Shown: positions 26,964 through 35,319 of the stretch, piece by piece
Layout: each line of letters opens with the position of its first letter
How positions within the stretch are numbered: the first letter of the stretch is position 1
The notes under the pieces: generated by a model
Told to the model about the DNA's origin: nothing
Databases searched by the model: none
What the model saw: the letters and a program-made list of their open reading frames with translations, nothing else
Made by a program: the position numbers and the translations under genes
Origin: UBA964 sp031382085
GTDB lineage: Bacteria > Pseudomonadota > Gammaproteobacteria > Steroidobacterales > Steroidobacteraceae
Length of the DNA stretch: 64,000 bases
Direction: 5' to 3'
Assembly: GCA_031382085.1 (NCBI GenBank)
Contig: JANMYM010000027.1
Location: 106,085-170,084 of the forward strand

Positions 26964-27452
26964 TCAACGCGCGCGCAGGCGACTGAGTAGTGTGGCAGCC
27001 AGCTCGCGCGCGAGTTCGCCTCGCAGTTGTTCGCGCTCGTGCTCCTTGGCGAGTACTTCCCGCTCATCAAACGTGAAATTACGCGACAGTTCGAGATCCT
27101 GGCGTTCGAGCAGCACGCGCTCACCGCTAACCGCGCGCGCGCTGATACGGTATGTCAGCTCGTACTCGCGCGGCAGGTTGTTGCTCGAAACCGCCAGGAC
27201 CTTTTGCGCAAGCTCATCCCTGTCGATACGCAGCACCATGCTTGCGGTTTTTTCGTCGCTGACAATGGTCGCACCGGAGGTCTGGAGGTTGCGTCGCAAG
27301 GCGTCGACAAAATCGCTTTGGCGGTCGGCTGCAACCAGGCACACGCGTTGCAGGTCGGGGGGCAAAGGCTGCCGGCCCTGCAAATGAAATCCACACGCGG
27401 ACAGGCCAAGCCCGGCTAACAAAGTGATCGCAACAGGCCTAGACAACGACAC
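26964..27452 (-). CDS. lptE: LPS-assembly lipoprotein LptE
   Basis: LptE plugs the LptD barrel and helps insert lipopolysaccharide in the outer membrane. The 162-residue protein has a lipoprotein signal, AITLLAGLGLSACGFHLQGR, with lipobox LSAC and the family's GFxLxG after the Cys. YELTYRISARAVSGERVLL and LSRNFTFDEREVLAKEHE are the other conserved stretches. It overlaps the end of leuS by 14 bases. In E. coli holA follows lptE, but here the next genes are the HExxH protein and a hydrolase. Confidence 0.93.
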   Translation of the reverse strand: MSLSRPVAITLLAGLGLSACGFHLQGRQPLPPDLQRVCLVAADRQSDFVDALRRNLQTSGATIVSDEKTASMVLRIDRDELAQKVLAVSSNNLPREYELTYRISARAVSGERVLLERQDLELSRNFTFDEREVLAKEHEREQLRGELARELAATLLSRLRAR

Positions 27453-30060
27453 TGATCAGTTTCCCGGGCACGACCTTCACCAGCCTGGGTTCCTTGCCGG
27501 CGACGAACTTCCGCACATTGGGATCGGCGAGCGCTGCCGCACGGATCGCCGCATCGGCGGCATCTGCCGGAACCATGATGTTAGCTCGCACCTTGCCGTT
27601 GACCTGCACGACCATGTTGATTTCATCGCGCACCAGCGCCTGCGCGTCCGGCGTTGGCCAGCGCGTTTCAATCAGCGCCTTTTCACGCCCCAGGGCCTGC
27701 CAGCACACATGGCTGATATGCGGCACGATTGGCGACAAACCGACGACGGCAATTTCAAGCGCCTCCTGCATGACCGCCCGCCCGCGAGGCGTACGGTCAG
27801 CGAACTTCGCCAGTGCATTGAGCAATTCCATGACCGCGGCAATCGCGGTGTTGAATGTCCGGCGGCGCCCGATGTCGTCGGTGACTTTGGCCAGGGTCTG
27901 ATGCGCGAGACGGCGCAGCTCTTTTTGCGCGCCATCCAGCGAGCTGACATCCAGCGTCACGGCCGGGCCCGCAGCCTGGTGCTCATGAACAGCAGTCCAG
28001 ACCCGGCGCAGAAACCGGAACGACCCCTGCACGCCTTCGTCGGACCACTCCAGTGTCTGCTCTGGTGGCGAGGTAAACATCATGAACAGTCGCGCCGTGT
28101 CGGCACCGTATTTTTCCACCAGGCCCTGCGGGTCGACGCCATTGCCCTTGGACTTCGACATCGTACCGAGGCCATCGTGGATTACCGGCGTGCGCATGCC
28201 GCGCTCGTCCTCGTGGTACCACTGCTTCGTGCCGTTGACGACTTCGGGCACCACATCCGCCGGATTGAAAAAGACGCGGCGACCTTCAACGGGTTGCGTG
28301 TAAAAGATGTCGTTGAGCACCATGCCCTGGGTCAGCAGGCGCGCAAACGGCTCGCCAAAATCCAGCAGTTTGAGATCGCGCATCACCCGCGTCCAGAAAC
28401 GCGAGTACAGCAAATGCAGTATCGCGTGCTCGATGCCGCCGATGTATTGATCGACTGGCAGCCAGTATTTCACGCGCTCGTCGACCATCTTGCTGTCGTT
28501 ATCGGTACAGGCAAAACGCAGGAAGTACCAGGATGAGTCGACAAACGTGTCCATGGTGTCCGTTTCGCGCCGCGCCGCTGCGCCGCACTTCGGGCAGTGG
28601 CACTCGTAAAAACCCGGCGTCCTGGCTAACGGATTGCCGCTGCCATCCGGCAGCAGATTTTCCGGCAACACCACCGGCAGTTCCTGATCGGGCACCGGCA
28701 CCACGCCGCAGTCCTGGCAGTGAATGAGCGGGATCGGACAGCCCCAATAGCGCTGCCGCGAAATGCCCCAGTCGCGCAAACGGAATTGCACGCGCTTGTG
28801 CCCCAGGCCCCGTTTGTCCAACGCCGCGGCGATGGCATCGATTGCTGCCGACGAACTCAGGCCGTCGAATTCGCCGGAACCCACCGTGACGCCCTGGTCG
28901 GTATAGGCATCAATCCAGGGAGCTACGACTTTCCCGTAGGCTGCGGTGATCGATTTGATCACGCCGACGATCGGAATGCTGTTCTGCAAGGCGAAAGCGA
29001 AGTCGCGCTCATCATGCGCGGGCACACCCATGACCGCGCCTTCGCCGTAGCCCATGAGCACGTAATTCGCGACCCAAATCTCCACCTGCGCGCCGGTGAA
29101 TGGATGCAGCACATGAAATCCGGTCGGGCGGCCTTTCTTCTCCATGGTCGCGACATCGGCTTCCATGGCGCTGCCACGACGACACTCGTCGACAAATTGC
29201 TGCAGCGCCGGGCTGCGTGCGGCGGCCGCAAGCGCTAACGGATGTTCGGCTGCGATCGCCATGAAGGTAACGCCGAACAGCGTGTCAGCGCGTGTCGTGA
29301 AAACCTTGAGCGCGCCATCTGCACCGGCCAATTCCCGCGTATCCGGCGCATACGGAAATGCGATCTCGCAGCCCGTGCTCTTGCCGATCCAGTTCGCCTG
29401 CATGGTACGGACCCGCTCCGGCCATTCCGGCAGGCTATCCAGCGCACCTAACAACTCATCCGCATAGCGGGTGATGTTGAGGTAGTACATCGGGATTTCG
29501 CGTTTCTCGATCAGCGCGCCGGTGCGCCAGCCCTTGCCATCGATAACCTGTTCGTTAGCCAGCACCGTCTGGTCGACCGGATCCCAGTTGACGACCCCGG
29601 TCTTGAGATAGGCAACGCCCTGCTCCAGCATGCGCAGAAACAGCCACTGGTTCCACTTGTAGTAGGAGGGGTCGCAGGTCGCGATTTCGCGCCGCCAGTC
29701 AATCGCCAGCCCAAGCGCCTGCAACTGTTTTTTCATGTAGGCGATATTTTCACGAGTCCACCTGGCCGGTGGCACGCCGTTGGCAATGGCAGCATTTTCC
29801 GCAGGCAGGCCAAAGGCGTCCCAGCCCATCGGCTGCAGCACATTGCGGCCGTTCATGTGCGCAAATCGTGTTAGCACATCGCCGATGGTGTAGTTGCGGA
29901 CATGGCCCATGTGCAGCCGGCCGGACGGATAGGGAAACATTGACAGGCAATAGAACTTATCCCGCGCCGGCAGCTCTTTTGCATCGAAGCTGCCATGGTT
30001 GTTCCAATAGTCGCGCGCGGCCTGCTCGACAGCAGCCGGATCGTAGCGTTCCTGCATCAT
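27439..30060 (-). CDS. leuS: leucyl-tRNA synthetase
   Basis: LeuRS charges tRNA-Leu. The 873-residue class I synthetase has the HIGH-type motif in SMFPYPSGRLHMGHVRNYT, the KMSKS-type loop LGTMSKSKGNGVDP and a CP1 editing domain (about 220-410, including the threonine-rich FTTRADTLFG). It also has zinc-type cysteines CQDCG and CHCPKCG, and a C-terminal anticodon domain with VNGKVRANI. The start is placed at the first of two ATG codons before MQERYDPAAVE. Confidence 0.97.
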   Translation of the reverse strand: MMQERYDPAAVEQAARDYWNNHGSFDAKELPARDKFYCLSMFPYPSGRLHMGHVRNYTIGDVLTRFAHMNGRNVLQPMGWDAFGLPAENAAIANGVPPARWTRENIAYMKKQLQALGLAIDWRREIATCDPSYYKWNQWLFLRMLEQGVAYLKTGVVNWDPVDQTVLANEQVIDGKGWRTGALIEKREIPMYYLNITRYADELLGALDSLPEWPERVRTMQANWIGKSTGCEIAFPYAPDTRELAGADGALKVFTTRADTLFGVTFMAIAAEHPLALAAAARSPALQQFVDECRRGSAMEADVATMEKKGRPTGFHVLHPFTGAQVEIWVANYVLMGYGEGAVMGVPAHDERDFAFALQNSIPIVGVIKSITAAYGKVVAPWIDAYTDQGVTVGSGEFDGLSSSAAIDAIAAALDKRGLGHKRVQFRLRDWGISRQRYWGCPIPLIHCQDCGVVPVPDQELPVVLPENLLPDGSGNPLARTPGFYECHCPKCGAAARRETDTMDTFVDSSWYFLRFACTDNDSKMVDERVKYWLPVDQYIGGIEHAILHLLYSRFWTRVMRDLKLLDFGEPFARLLTQGMVLNDIFYTQPVEGRRVFFNPADVVPEVVNGTKQWYHEDERGMRTPVIHDGLGTMSKSKGNGVDPQGLVEKYGADTARLFMMFTSPPEQTLEWSDEGVQGSFRFLRRVWTAVHEHQAAGPAVTLDVSSLDGAQKELRRLAHQTLAKVTDDIGRRRTFNTAIAAVMELLNALAKFADRTPRGRAVMQEALEIAVVGLSPIVPHISHVCWQALGREKALIETRWPTPDAQALVRDEINMVVQVNGKVRANIMVPADAADAAIRAAALADPNVRKFVAGKEPRLVKVVPGKLISVVV

Positions 30061-30092
30061 GATTGCGCCCAAGGATACACGAGGCGCGAGTC

Positions 30093-30974
30093 TCAGCCGC
30101 GCAGCGCCAGCACCGCTCCGTTGGCGTCGTGCGCGTGGATACGCAACTCGTCGCCGACCCGTGCTACCGCAACGCCGGCTGATTGCAGGTATTTATGCGC
30201 CAGCCCCAGGTCGGCGACGCGCAAGACCACGGCGGCCAGGCCGCCCCCCGCCCAGCGCGGGCCGGCAAACCGTTCGCCCCAGCGCATGCCGGCGGCCGCT
30301 GCCGTGAGCAGCGACAAACGGCCCACTTGCAATGGAACTTCGCAGCCATCCTCCCGGACCAGGTCCGCCTCACCCAACCAACTCAACTGCCTGGCCAGCG
30401 TACGCGCGGGATTACTAACAATGATGGACACTTCCTCAAGCGCAACGGTGCGCAAAGGATGTGCCATGACGTCAACTTGATACACGAGTGACGGCGTGCG
30501 GTTGCGTACCACACATAACAACGCTGCCGGGAACACCGTCGCCGGCAGCATGAACCAGTCAAACTCGGCGTCGCCGTGGGTAGCGCCGTAGCGGATCGGG
30601 CGGCTGGCCCGCGCGATCGCAGTCGGCCGCAGCCCGGCCAGTGCGCATTGTTGCCATACGCCCTCAAGATCAACCGCACCTAACGCGAGGATATGCGCAC
30701 CCGCGCCAAGCGAACGCCATGCGGCCAGATGATGCGCGGGATCTTCGCTCGCGACCGCAGTCAGTTCGAGGTAGCTTGCCGGCATGACCACATGGCAGCT
30801 TTGTTGCAGCAGCGAATCCACATTTCCGGTCGCGTTGTTCCGTGACTGCAGCGTCTCAGGTTCGGTAGGCATCAATCCGAGACGCCTGAAGCCGCGGATC
30901 AGCTCTGGCAGATCCGAGCCAACGTAGCCAACATGATCAAGCGACACGCTCACCGCTGCCGTACTCGTACTCAA
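30093..30974 (-). CDS. VOC superfamily (glyoxalase-like) protein
   Basis: The 293-residue cytosolic protein begins with SLDHVGYVGSDLPELIRGFR, a typical glyoxalase/bleomycin-resistance strand with a metal-type His. The LQSRNNATGN-to-YLELTAVASEDP stretch resembles the PF13468 glyoxalase-like group, and a second weaker half follows (VALEEVSIIVSNPARTLARQL). This group includes ring-cleavage dioxygenases and isomerases; no substrate can be named. It overlaps the Lrp/AsnC regulator gene by four bases, so the two are likely one transcript. Confidence 0.75.
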   Translation of the reverse strand: MSTSTAAVSVSLDHVGYVGSDLPELIRGFRRLGLMPTEPETLQSRNNATGNVDSLLQQSCHVVMPASYLELTAVASEDPAHHLAAWRSLGAGAHILALGAVDLEGVWQQCALAGLRPTAIARASRPIRYGATHGDAEFDWFMLPATVFPAALLCVVRNRTPSLVYQVDVMAHPLRTVALEEVSIIVSNPARTLARQLSWLGEADLVREDGCEVPLQVGRLSLLTAAAAGMRWGERFAGPRWAGGGLAAVVLRVADLGLAHKYLQSAGVAVARVGDELRIHAHDANGAVLALRG

Positions 30975-31471
30975 GCCTCGCCACCCACCGGCGTGTCGCG
31001 CGTCAGTTCCAGCGGCAGCAACTGACCGGACTTGATAGTCGAGAGCGAAATCGTCGAGCGAATATCCCGCACACCCGGCAGCACGGCGAGCGTATTGCGC
31101 AGGAAGCGCTCGTAGGACTCGACGTCATGGGTCACGACGCGCAACAGAAAGTCCACATCACCCATCAGCATGTGGCACTCCACGACCTCCGGTGCGGACC
31201 TGATTGCCGCCTCGAAGTTGGTCAGAGTGTCAGGCTGCTCCCGGAAAAAACGCACCTGCGCAAACACTTCGAGATTAAGGCCCAGTTTGCGCCGGTCCAG
31301 TACTGCAACACGCTCGCGCACGAAGCCGTCTTTCTCCAGCCGTTGAATCCGCCGCCAGCACGGCGACTGCGACAAACCCACCTGGTCTGCGATTTCGGCG
31401 ACCGAGACCGCAGCATTGCGCTGCAGCAAATTCAGGATTGCAATATCCGTTGCGTCGAGCCGAGCTGGCAT
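30971..31471 (-). CDS. Lrp/AsnC family transcriptional regulator
   Basis: The 166-residue regulator has the N-terminal winged helix-turn-helix (DATDIAILNLLQRNAAVSVA then EIADQVGLSQSPCWRRIQRL, residues about 5-45). The RAM/AsnC effector domain follows (about 65-145, VECHMLMGDVDFLLRVVTHD). Such regulators sense amino acids or aromatic acids. It diverges from the cupin/MFS genes and the intervening 116 bp holds a 10-bp inverted repeat, so autoregulation and control of the divergent genes are likely (inference). Confidence 0.93.
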   Translation of the reverse strand: MPARLDATDIAILNLLQRNAAVSVAEIADQVGLSQSPCWRRIQRLEKDGFVRERVAVLDRRKLGLNLEVFAQVRFFREQPDTLTNFEAAIRSAPEVVECHMLMGDVDFLLRVVTHDVESYERFLRNTLAVLPGVRDIRSTISLSTIKSGQLLPLELTRDTPVGGEA

Positions 31472-31504
31472 GAGTTACCTCAGAACGATCCGATCTGGAA
31501 ATTA

Positions 31505-31534
31505 TCTTGCGTCTACGATACAACAGACGCAAGA
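31505..31534. promoter_or_regulatory. 10-bp inverted repeat, candidate Lrp/AsnC operator
   Basis: TCTTGCGTCT and its perfect complement AGACGCAAGA are separated by 10 bp, so the arms repeat at a 20-bp centre-to-centre spacing, about two helical turns. It lies midway between the divergent regulator and cupin genes. A possible promoter for the cupin gene follows: TTGACC, 17 bp, TAAAAA at 31576-31581. That would put the transcript start almost at the annotated ATG (31588). Confidence 0.5.
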
Positions 31535-31587
31535 ACATTTTTCCACGTGGGGTTGACCCAGGCGATAAATGCCTCTAAAAACACCGC

Positions 31588-32436
31588 ATGGCACGCCCGC
31601 ATACCTGTTTTGTACAAGCCCAAATGATCCCCTGGTCACCCGGCCTGTACGGCGGTGCCCGCAACGACGTGGCCCACAAGGTCCTGAGCATCGACGATGC
31701 CGACGGCAGCTCAAGTTGCGTCATCCGTTATCCCGCCGGCTGGGCGCGCACTGGCGCGGAAGTGCTGGATGCGCACGAAGAATTCCTGGTGCTGGATGGC
31801 AGCCTTGAAATCAACGGCCGCCTTTACGAGCGCCACAGCTACGGCTTCCTGCCGGCCGGTTATTCGCGTCGCGCAGCGCGCAGCAGCGACGGCGCGATAC
31901 TCCTGAATCTTTTCCATGGCGAGCCGCGCTTGCGCACCGGCGGCCTGGCCAACGGCTTCGATCCTAAACTGCTGGTTGAATACGTCAACCCACTGGCGAT
32001 GGATTGGGACGCGGGCCTGGTCGATCCGCAGCTTGCCAAGGGCGTTGCGATCAAGCCGCTGCGCACCGACCCGTACACCGGCGAAGTGAGTTTTCTCTAC
32101 AGCTCGCCCCCGCATCGTGTGCCACCTAACATGTCGAAGCCACAATGGACTCACCCCATGGTGGAGGAAATATATGCACTGGAGGGCGATTACGTGTGGG
32201 CCGATCTCGGCCGCATGGGTCCGGGCGGTTACTGCTGGTGGCGAGAGCATGTCTATCACGGCCCGTCAGGCACTGACACCGGATACAACCTGTTCGTACG
32301 CACCATCGGCGGCCCGCTGGTAAATATCTTCGCCACCGACAAACAGCCGTTCAGCTGGGCACCGGCGCACCGGCCGGTGCTGCCGCCCGCGCTGCAACCC
32401 TACGGTCAGCCGCTCGGCAAACGTGTCAATTACTGA
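31588..32436 (+). CDS. cupin-domain protein
   Basis: The 282-residue protein has two cupin-like halves. The first has RYPAGWARTGAEVLDAHEEFLVLDGSLEI and HSYGFLPAGYSRR; the second has WTHPMVEEIYALEGDYVW and GGYCWWREHVYHGPSG, with His/Glu residues suited to metal binding. The layout resembles DUF4437-type dioxygenase-like cupins. The ATG used may give a leaderless message if the nearby promoter is right; another ATG at 31624 gives MIPWSPGLYGG. The next gene, an MFS transporter, begins 3 bp after the stop. Confidence 0.75.
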   Translation: MARPHTCFVQAQMIPWSPGLYGGARNDVAHKVLSIDDADGSSSCVIRYPAGWARTGAEVLDAHEEFLVLDGSLEINGRLYERHSYGFLPAGYSRRAARSSDGAILLNLFHGEPRLRTGGLANGFDPKLLVEYVNPLAMDWDAGLVDPQLAKGVAIKPLRTDPYTGEVSFLYSSPPHRVPPNMSKPQWTHPMVEEIYALEGDYVWADLGRMGPGGYCWWREHVYHGPSGTDTGYNLFVRTIGGPLVNIFATDKQPFSWAPAHRPVLPPALQPYGQPLGKRVNY

Positions 32437-32438
32437 TC

Positions 32439-33779
32439 GTGGCAGCTAACGAATCTGTGACCAACGGCGCTTGGCCCGCGCCCAGACAGGCCTGGTATGC
32501 CGTCCTGGTACTCATGTGTGCCTACGTGCTGTCGTATGTCGACCGTCAGATACTGTCGATGCTGGTCGGCCCGATCAAGGCCGATCTCGGTCTCAACGAT
32601 TTCCAGGTCAGTCTCTTGCATGGTCTCGCGTTCGCGATCTGCTTCACCGTGTTAGGTATATGGCCGGTTGGCCACTGGGCCGACAGCGGCAATCGCCGCA
32701 ACGTCATCGCGGGCGGCGTGGCCCTGTGGAGCGTGATGACGTCGCTCTGTGGTCGCGCCGCCGGTTTCGGCAGCCTGTTTCTGGCGCGCGTCGGCGTCGG
32801 TGTGGGTGAAGCGACGCTCGCGCCGTCGGCGTATTCGATGCTGGCGGATTATTTTCCGCCGCAAAAACGAGGCCGCGCCCTCGGCCTGTTTACCATGGGT
32901 GTCTATATCGGCATTGGCGCCGCCATCATGATCACGGGACTGCTGCTGCAGAAAATCGCTGCGGCGCCAACGCTGGAACTGCCACTGTTAGGCACGGTGC
33001 GATCCTGGCAGGCGGCCTTCCTGCTGGTGGGTCCGCCCGGACTTCTGGTCGCGCTCTGGATGCTGAGCGTGCGCGAGCCGCGACGCCTTGGCATTGCCGA
33101 GCGCAACCCGAAATTCGACGCAGTGCTGGATTTTGTTTTCAGGTCGGGCCATGCAAGGTTCTATGTCGGCATCACCGTGGGTGTGTCGCTGCTGACGATG
33201 CTGTTTAACGCAGCAGCATTCTGGACACCGGCGCACCTGATGCGTGTCCACAAATTCACACCAGCGGAAGTCGCCGCAACCTATGGTCCGCTGATGATGA
33301 TTTTCGGCGCCACGGGCGTGCTGTCGGGCGGTGCGCTCGCCGATCGCTGGCGACGGCAGGGCCGGAGCGACGCCGAATTGCGGGTTGGTATGTTGAGCGC
33401 GCTGCTGCTGTGGCCGATCGCCGTCTGGACCTTTCGCAGTGCCGACAGCGGCACGATGCTGTGGCTGTTAGGTCCGATGCTGTTCCTGAGCAGCTTCCCG
33501 TTCGCAGCTACTTCGGCAGCCATCCAGCTTGCAACACCTAACGAGTATCGGGCACGCACCTCGGCCATGTACCTGCTGGTATTGAATCTGACCGGCATCG
33601 GCTTCGGCTCGACCGCTGCCGCGCTGGTGTCGGACTACTGGCTGCATGACGAGCAACGCATCGGCGACGGCGTCGCCATTGTGGCAGCCCTCGCTGCACC
33701 GCTCGCCGCACTGTCATTCCACTGGGCGCGCGCGGGCTTCAAGCAGCTGCAGGCCCGCGACGCTGCCGCCGCCGGCTAG
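32439..33779 (+). CDS. MFS transporter
   Basis: The 446-residue protein has about 12 hydrophobic helices and the MFS signature in the loop between helices 2 and 3 (HWADSGNRRNVIAGG, near the GxLaDrxGrR pattern), with a second one between helices 8 and 9 (GALADRWRRQG). The N-terminal YVLSYVDRQILSMLVGPIK and VGVGEATLAPSAYSMLADYFP are typical of the spinster/anion-symporter branch. The start is GTG. Co-transcribed with the cupin gene, it probably imports that pathway's substrate (inference). Confidence 0.9.
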   Translation: MAANESVTNGAWPAPRQAWYAVLVLMCAYVLSYVDRQILSMLVGPIKADLGLNDFQVSLLHGLAFAICFTVLGIWPVGHWADSGNRRNVIAGGVALWSVMTSLCGRAAGFGSLFLARVGVGVGEATLAPSAYSMLADYFPPQKRGRALGLFTMGVYIGIGAAIMITGLLLQKIAAAPTLELPLLGTVRSWQAAFLLVGPPGLLVALWMLSVREPRRLGIAERNPKFDAVLDFVFRSGHARFYVGITVGVSLLTMLFNAAAFWTPAHLMRVHKFTPAEVAATYGPLMMIFGATGVLSGGALADRWRRQGRSDAELRVGMLSALLLWPIAVWTFRSADSGTMLWLLGPMLFLSSFPFAATSAAIQLATPNEYRARTSAMYLLVLNLTGIGFGSTAAALVSDYWLHDEQRIGDGVAIVAALAAPLAALSFHWARAGFKQLQARDAAAAG

Positions 33780-35317
33780 CCGGGCCTGACAGACACGTAG
33801 AACTGATTGCCATCGCGCTGAATCAGCAACGCCAGCGAGCCTTTGGCCGCGCGACTCAATTCGCGCCATTCCTTCAGCGTACGGATGCGGCGATTGTTGA
33901 CACCTAACAAAACATCACCCTGCTGCAGATTGGCCGCGGCTGCCGGGCCACCGGCGTCCTCGACCAGCAGCGAGCCGGTAGTCTCGGCCTGCCGTTGTTC
34001 CTCGGGCGTCAGTTCGCGCAGCGCCAGACCAAACCGGTCCGGCTCCTCGGTGGCACCGCCCGGCGCCGAACGGCCGGCGGTTTGCGCGCCACGCTCCGGT
34101 ACTTCGGCCACGGTCAGCGAGAATGACTTGCTGCCGCGCTCGCGCCAGACATCAATGCTCGCCTTGGAGCCCGGTGTTATCCCGGAAACCAGCACCGGCA
34201 GCTCATTGGATCGTTCTATGGCCCGGCCATTCACCGACAGGATGATGTCACCTTCCTTGATGCCCGCCCTGGCGGCTGGACCGTCGGCTTCGACCGAGCC
34301 CACCAGCGCGCCGCGCGGACGATCGAGGCCAAAACTCTCGGCAAACTGAGCCGTCACGTCGGTGATGCCGATGCCAATACGTCCGCGACGCACGCGGCCG
34401 TTCTTGACCAGCTGGTCGCGCACGCTGTTAGCAATGTCGATCGGAATGGCGAACGACAGGCCCATGTAGCCGCCGCTTTGCGAGTAAATCTGCGAATTGA
34501 TGCCGACCACCTCGCCACTCAGATTGAACAGCGGGCCGCCCGAATTACCCGGGTTGACGGCGACGTCGGTCTGGATAAAAGGCACATAGTTGCTGTCGCC
34601 GTTTGGCAGGGTGCGCGACACGCCACTTACGATGCCGGCCGTGACGCTGTTTTCAAATCCGAACGGTGAGCCGATCGCAACGACCCACTCGCCTGGACGC
34701 AGCTGCGCCGGGTTGCCAATCCTGACCGTCGGCAGGTTCTGCGCATTGATCTTGAGCACCGCGACATCGGAACGCGTATCGATGCCCACGACCTTGGCGG
34801 AATACTCGCGCCGGCTGGTCATTCGTACGGTGACTTCCGACGCATCGTTGACCACGTGGGCGTTAGTCAGCACGTAGCCGTCCGAGCTGACGATGAACCC
34901 GGATCCCTGGCCACGCGGGGTCGGAGTCGACCGCGGGCTGCGCGGCTGCTGCCCGCCAAAGCGGCGAAAAAATTCGTAGAAGGGATCGTCCGGTGACAGG
35001 CCGGGAACACCGGTGACGCGCTGCTGCTTGCCAACCACATCGACGTTCACGACTGCCGGGCCCGCCTGCTCGACCAATGCGCTGAAATCCGGCAAACCAT
35101 GCACCAGCGGGGCCGCTGGCACGGTGCCCGCCGGCGCTGCCGGCGCGGCGGTCACCAGCGGCGCGGCCTGCGTGTTAGCTGCAGCCGCAGCCGTAGATTC
35201 CCTGGGCGTGCAGGCGGTAAATACCGCGACCAACAGCACCGTTCCAAAAGCACGACTCATCAACGGGTTTCGCAACATGGACAATGACTCCAACCAAAGA
35301 CTATTTTGACCGTGCAT
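33776..35317 (-). CDS. degP: Do/DegP-type periplasmic serine protease
   Basis: This is an HtrA-family envelope protease-chaperone (MucD/DegQ type). The N-terminus has a signal with a lipobox-like TVLLVAVFTAC, then an Ala/Pro-rich linker. The trypsin-like domain carries the triad: His154 in LTNAHVVND, Asp184 in RSDVAVLK and Ser259 in NPGNSGGPLF. Two PDZ domains follow (about 300-390 and 420-510). The first ATG follows an AGGGGG stretch after the lnt stop. A second ATG at 35278 (MLRNPLMSRAFG) would give a more usual signal peptide length. Confidence 0.9.
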   Translation of the reverse strand: MHGQNSLWLESLSMLRNPLMSRAFGTVLLVAVFTACTPRESTAAAAANTQAAPLVTAAPAAPAGTVPAAPLVHGLPDFSALVEQAGPAVVNVDVVGKQQRVTGVPGLSPDDPFYEFFRRFGGQQPRSPRSTPTPRGQGSGFIVSSDGYVLTNAHVVNDASEVTVRMTSRREYSAKVVGIDTRSDVAVLKINAQNLPTVRIGNPAQLRPGEWVVAIGSPFGFENSVTAGIVSGVSRTLPNGDSNYVPFIQTDVAVNPGNSGGPLFNLSGEVVGINSQIYSQSGGYMGLSFAIPIDIANSVRDQLVKNGRVRRGRIGIGITDVTAQFAESFGLDRPRGALVGSVEADGPAARAGIKEGDIILSVNGRAIERSNELPVLVSGITPGSKASIDVWRERGSKSFSLTVAEVPERGAQTAGRSAPGGATEEPDRFGLALRELTPEEQRQAETTGSLLVEDAGGPAAAANLQQGDVLLGVNNRRIRTLKEWRELSRAAKGSLALLIQRDGNQFYVSVRPG

Positions 35318-35319
35318 CG

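Noticed and set aside
27424..28536. 370-codon plus-strand frame opposite leuS
   Set aside because: It is a shadow of leuS codon structure, not a gene.
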